The notes below the pieces were generated by a model, which had not been told where the DNA came from, did not search any database, and saw only the letters and a list, made by a program, of their open reading frames with translations. Both the position numbers and the translations under genes were made by a program. Below, one piece after another: positions 51,254-52,593 of a stretch of DNA of 52,593 nucleotides (the stretch's first letter is position 1; each line of letters opens with the position of its first letter). The stretch is from Candidatus Desulfosporosinus infrequens (lineage in GTDB: Bacteria > Bacillota > Desulfitobacteriia > Desulfitobacteriales > Desulfitobacteriaceae), in the NCBI GenBank assembly GCA_900290375.1, contig OMOF01000867.1, positions 1 to 52,593 of the forward strand, given 5' to 3'.

Positions 51254-52336
51254 CTATCCCCTCCGAGCTCGCCGTAACTTACCGATAATTCCTTTTACAA
51301 CGTCCGAATAGATTGGTTCCAAGTGGTTCCAGAGAAAATAGATGGCGGGTCGATACACTACGTCCCACTCTCCAATGAACTCTGTATACTCTCCGTTAAA
51401 CCCCTTCTTAAACCGATAAAGCCCATAGAGCGGATTATCTTCTGTTAAATGCCCTGGGACCCCTCGGAAATCATAGAGCGTGCAGCCCAACGACTTTGCC
51501 CAACGGATCATTTCCCACTGAATCAAATAGTTAGGCATCACATTGCGATGAGCGTTCGATGAAGCACCATAGATGTACCAGGCTTTATCTCCCATGACAA
51601 ATGCCAAGGTTCCGGATATGATTTGCCCTTCAAACTCAGCGATGAATAACTCTCCTAAGCCAACCGGAACCAAAGAGTCATAAAGATCTTCAAAATAAGA
51701 ATAGGCCCGTACCAAAAAACGGTCGCGCTCTGTCGTTTCTGTTAAGACACGATAAAATTCCGGTAAATCTTCACGCGTTCCTATCCGGATCTGAACCCCT
51801 TTCTTCTGGGCAAGACGAATATTGTAACGAGTTTTTTGCTGCATATTAGCTAGTAATGTCTTCTCATCCGGAGAGATATCCAAACGAAACACATATTTTG
51901 GTTGAACTCCTTCAAAGCCCTTGCCACTCTCGGCGGAGCTGAATCCTCTAGAAAGTAAAGACTGTTCCACTTCTCTTTCTGAAGACGGCACATCTGGGTC
52001 GACTTTCAGAAAAATTGCCCCTCGAGCTTTCGCCAACTTGCGAATCTCTGCCAACACCAAATCCAACAGTGCGACATTCTTCCAGTCCACGATCGGCCCG
52101 CGAGAAGCATAAAAAATAGGCATTCCCAAAACCGGGATCTTGCGTTCCAGAATAGAGGCCACTGCAACAATTTCTTTGTTTTCTTCAATAATCAACCGCC
52201 AGGGCATCCATCCTGTCCGACTTTTTATCTCTCCCCACTCCCAAGACTGGAGCACATGTCCTCTCGAATCCTTGGCCAAAAAAGCATTAAAGCGTTCATG
52301 TTCACTTTTGTCGATCCACCTTGCCACATAGGCCAT
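51254..52336 (-). CDS. FemAB/FemX family peptidoglycan bridge aminoacyltransferase-like (GNAT fold)
   Basis: GHVLQSWEWGEIKSRTGWMPWRL; FLKVDPDVP; MQQKTRYNIRLAQKKGV; LYDFRGVPGHLTEDNPLYGLYRFKKGFNGEYTEFIGEWD. Confidence 0.92.
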   Translation of the reverse strand: MAYVARWIDKSEHERFNAFLAKDSRGHVLQSWEWGEIKSRTGWMPWRLIIEENKEIVAVASILERKIPVLGMPIFYASRGPIVDWKNVALLDLVLAEIRKLAKARGAIFLKVDPDVPSSEREVEQSLLSRGFSSAESGKGFEGVQPKYVFRLDISPDEKTLLANMQQKTRYNIRLAQKKGVQIRIGTREDLPEFYRVLTETTERDRFLVRAYSYFEDLYDSLVPVGLGELFIAEFEGQIISGTLAFVMGDKAWYIYGASSNAHRNVMPNYLIQWEMIRWAKSLGCTLYDFRGVPGHLTEDNPLYGLYRFKKGFNGEYTEFIGEWDVVYRPAIYFLWNHLEPIYSDVVKGIIGKLRRARRG

Positions 52337-52548
52337 CGGTTCAATCCCCCTCCTCTAGCCATTCTTTCCATGGTTACGCTCGTCTAATCAACCGCTCATT
52401 GATATAACATAAGAGTTCGTGCTATCACCCCTAATTCTAGGTTTAGCAGAACTCTCCCTGAGTCAACATATACGTCGAGAACCGTGCACTGCCTTTTTCC
52501 TCCATTCCAAGTCTAGGAAGCGTGTCAGACGAGCAAAACGCAAGTATC

Positions 52549-52593
52549 ATGCAAGCAAGAACCGTCCCCACTTGCACCCGAGACGGTGCACAT
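52549..52593 (-). repeat. Interspersed REP-like repeat, copy 2 (may continue past window edge)
   Basis: Reverse complement reads ATGTGCACCGTCTCGGGTGCAAGTGGGGACGGTTCTTGCTTGCAT, closely matching 11270-11316. Confidence 0.8.

Overview
Low-to-mid GC Firmicutes chromosome, most consistent with an endospore-forming clostridial lineage of the Desulfosporosinus/Desulfitobacterium type (inferred from spo0F, spoIID, spoIIID, comFA/comF, split transketolase and gene order). About 47 of 48 credible genes are on the minus strand; a GT4 glycosyltransferase at 20.7-21.8 kb is the only convincing + strand gene. Read along the minus strand, the right half follows the classic Bacillus subtilis order spo0F-fba-tal-glpX-rpmE-prfA-prmC-ywlC-mntP-ywlE-rpiB-ywlG-glyA-upp-wecB-atp operon-ywmB-murA-spoIID-spoIIID-mbl, with rho and spoIIQ missing from their usual slots. 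The left half carries fabZ, an O-antigen ligase-like protein, comFA/comF, a polar amino-acid ABC transporter, csp, hpf, secA, prfB (with its programmed +1 frameshift), split transketolase, ftsE/ftsX, an M23 murein hydrolase activator and a partial S41 protease. I see no CRISPR array, rRNA, tRNA, prophage, transposase or defence operon. The undescribed material is mostly intergenic: a 205-bp nested-hairpin element (10969-11173), small elements with GAGGAGCGTTTTCTGC-type inverted ends (11.3-11.7 kb and 14.6 kb), a DnaA-box cluster (14.7-14.8 kb), a 45-bp near-perfect palindrome upstream of glpX, a GNRA-capped hairpin between atpE and atpF, several interspersed hairpin repeats, and a 43-codon ORF between ywmB and atpC that the ORF track misses.
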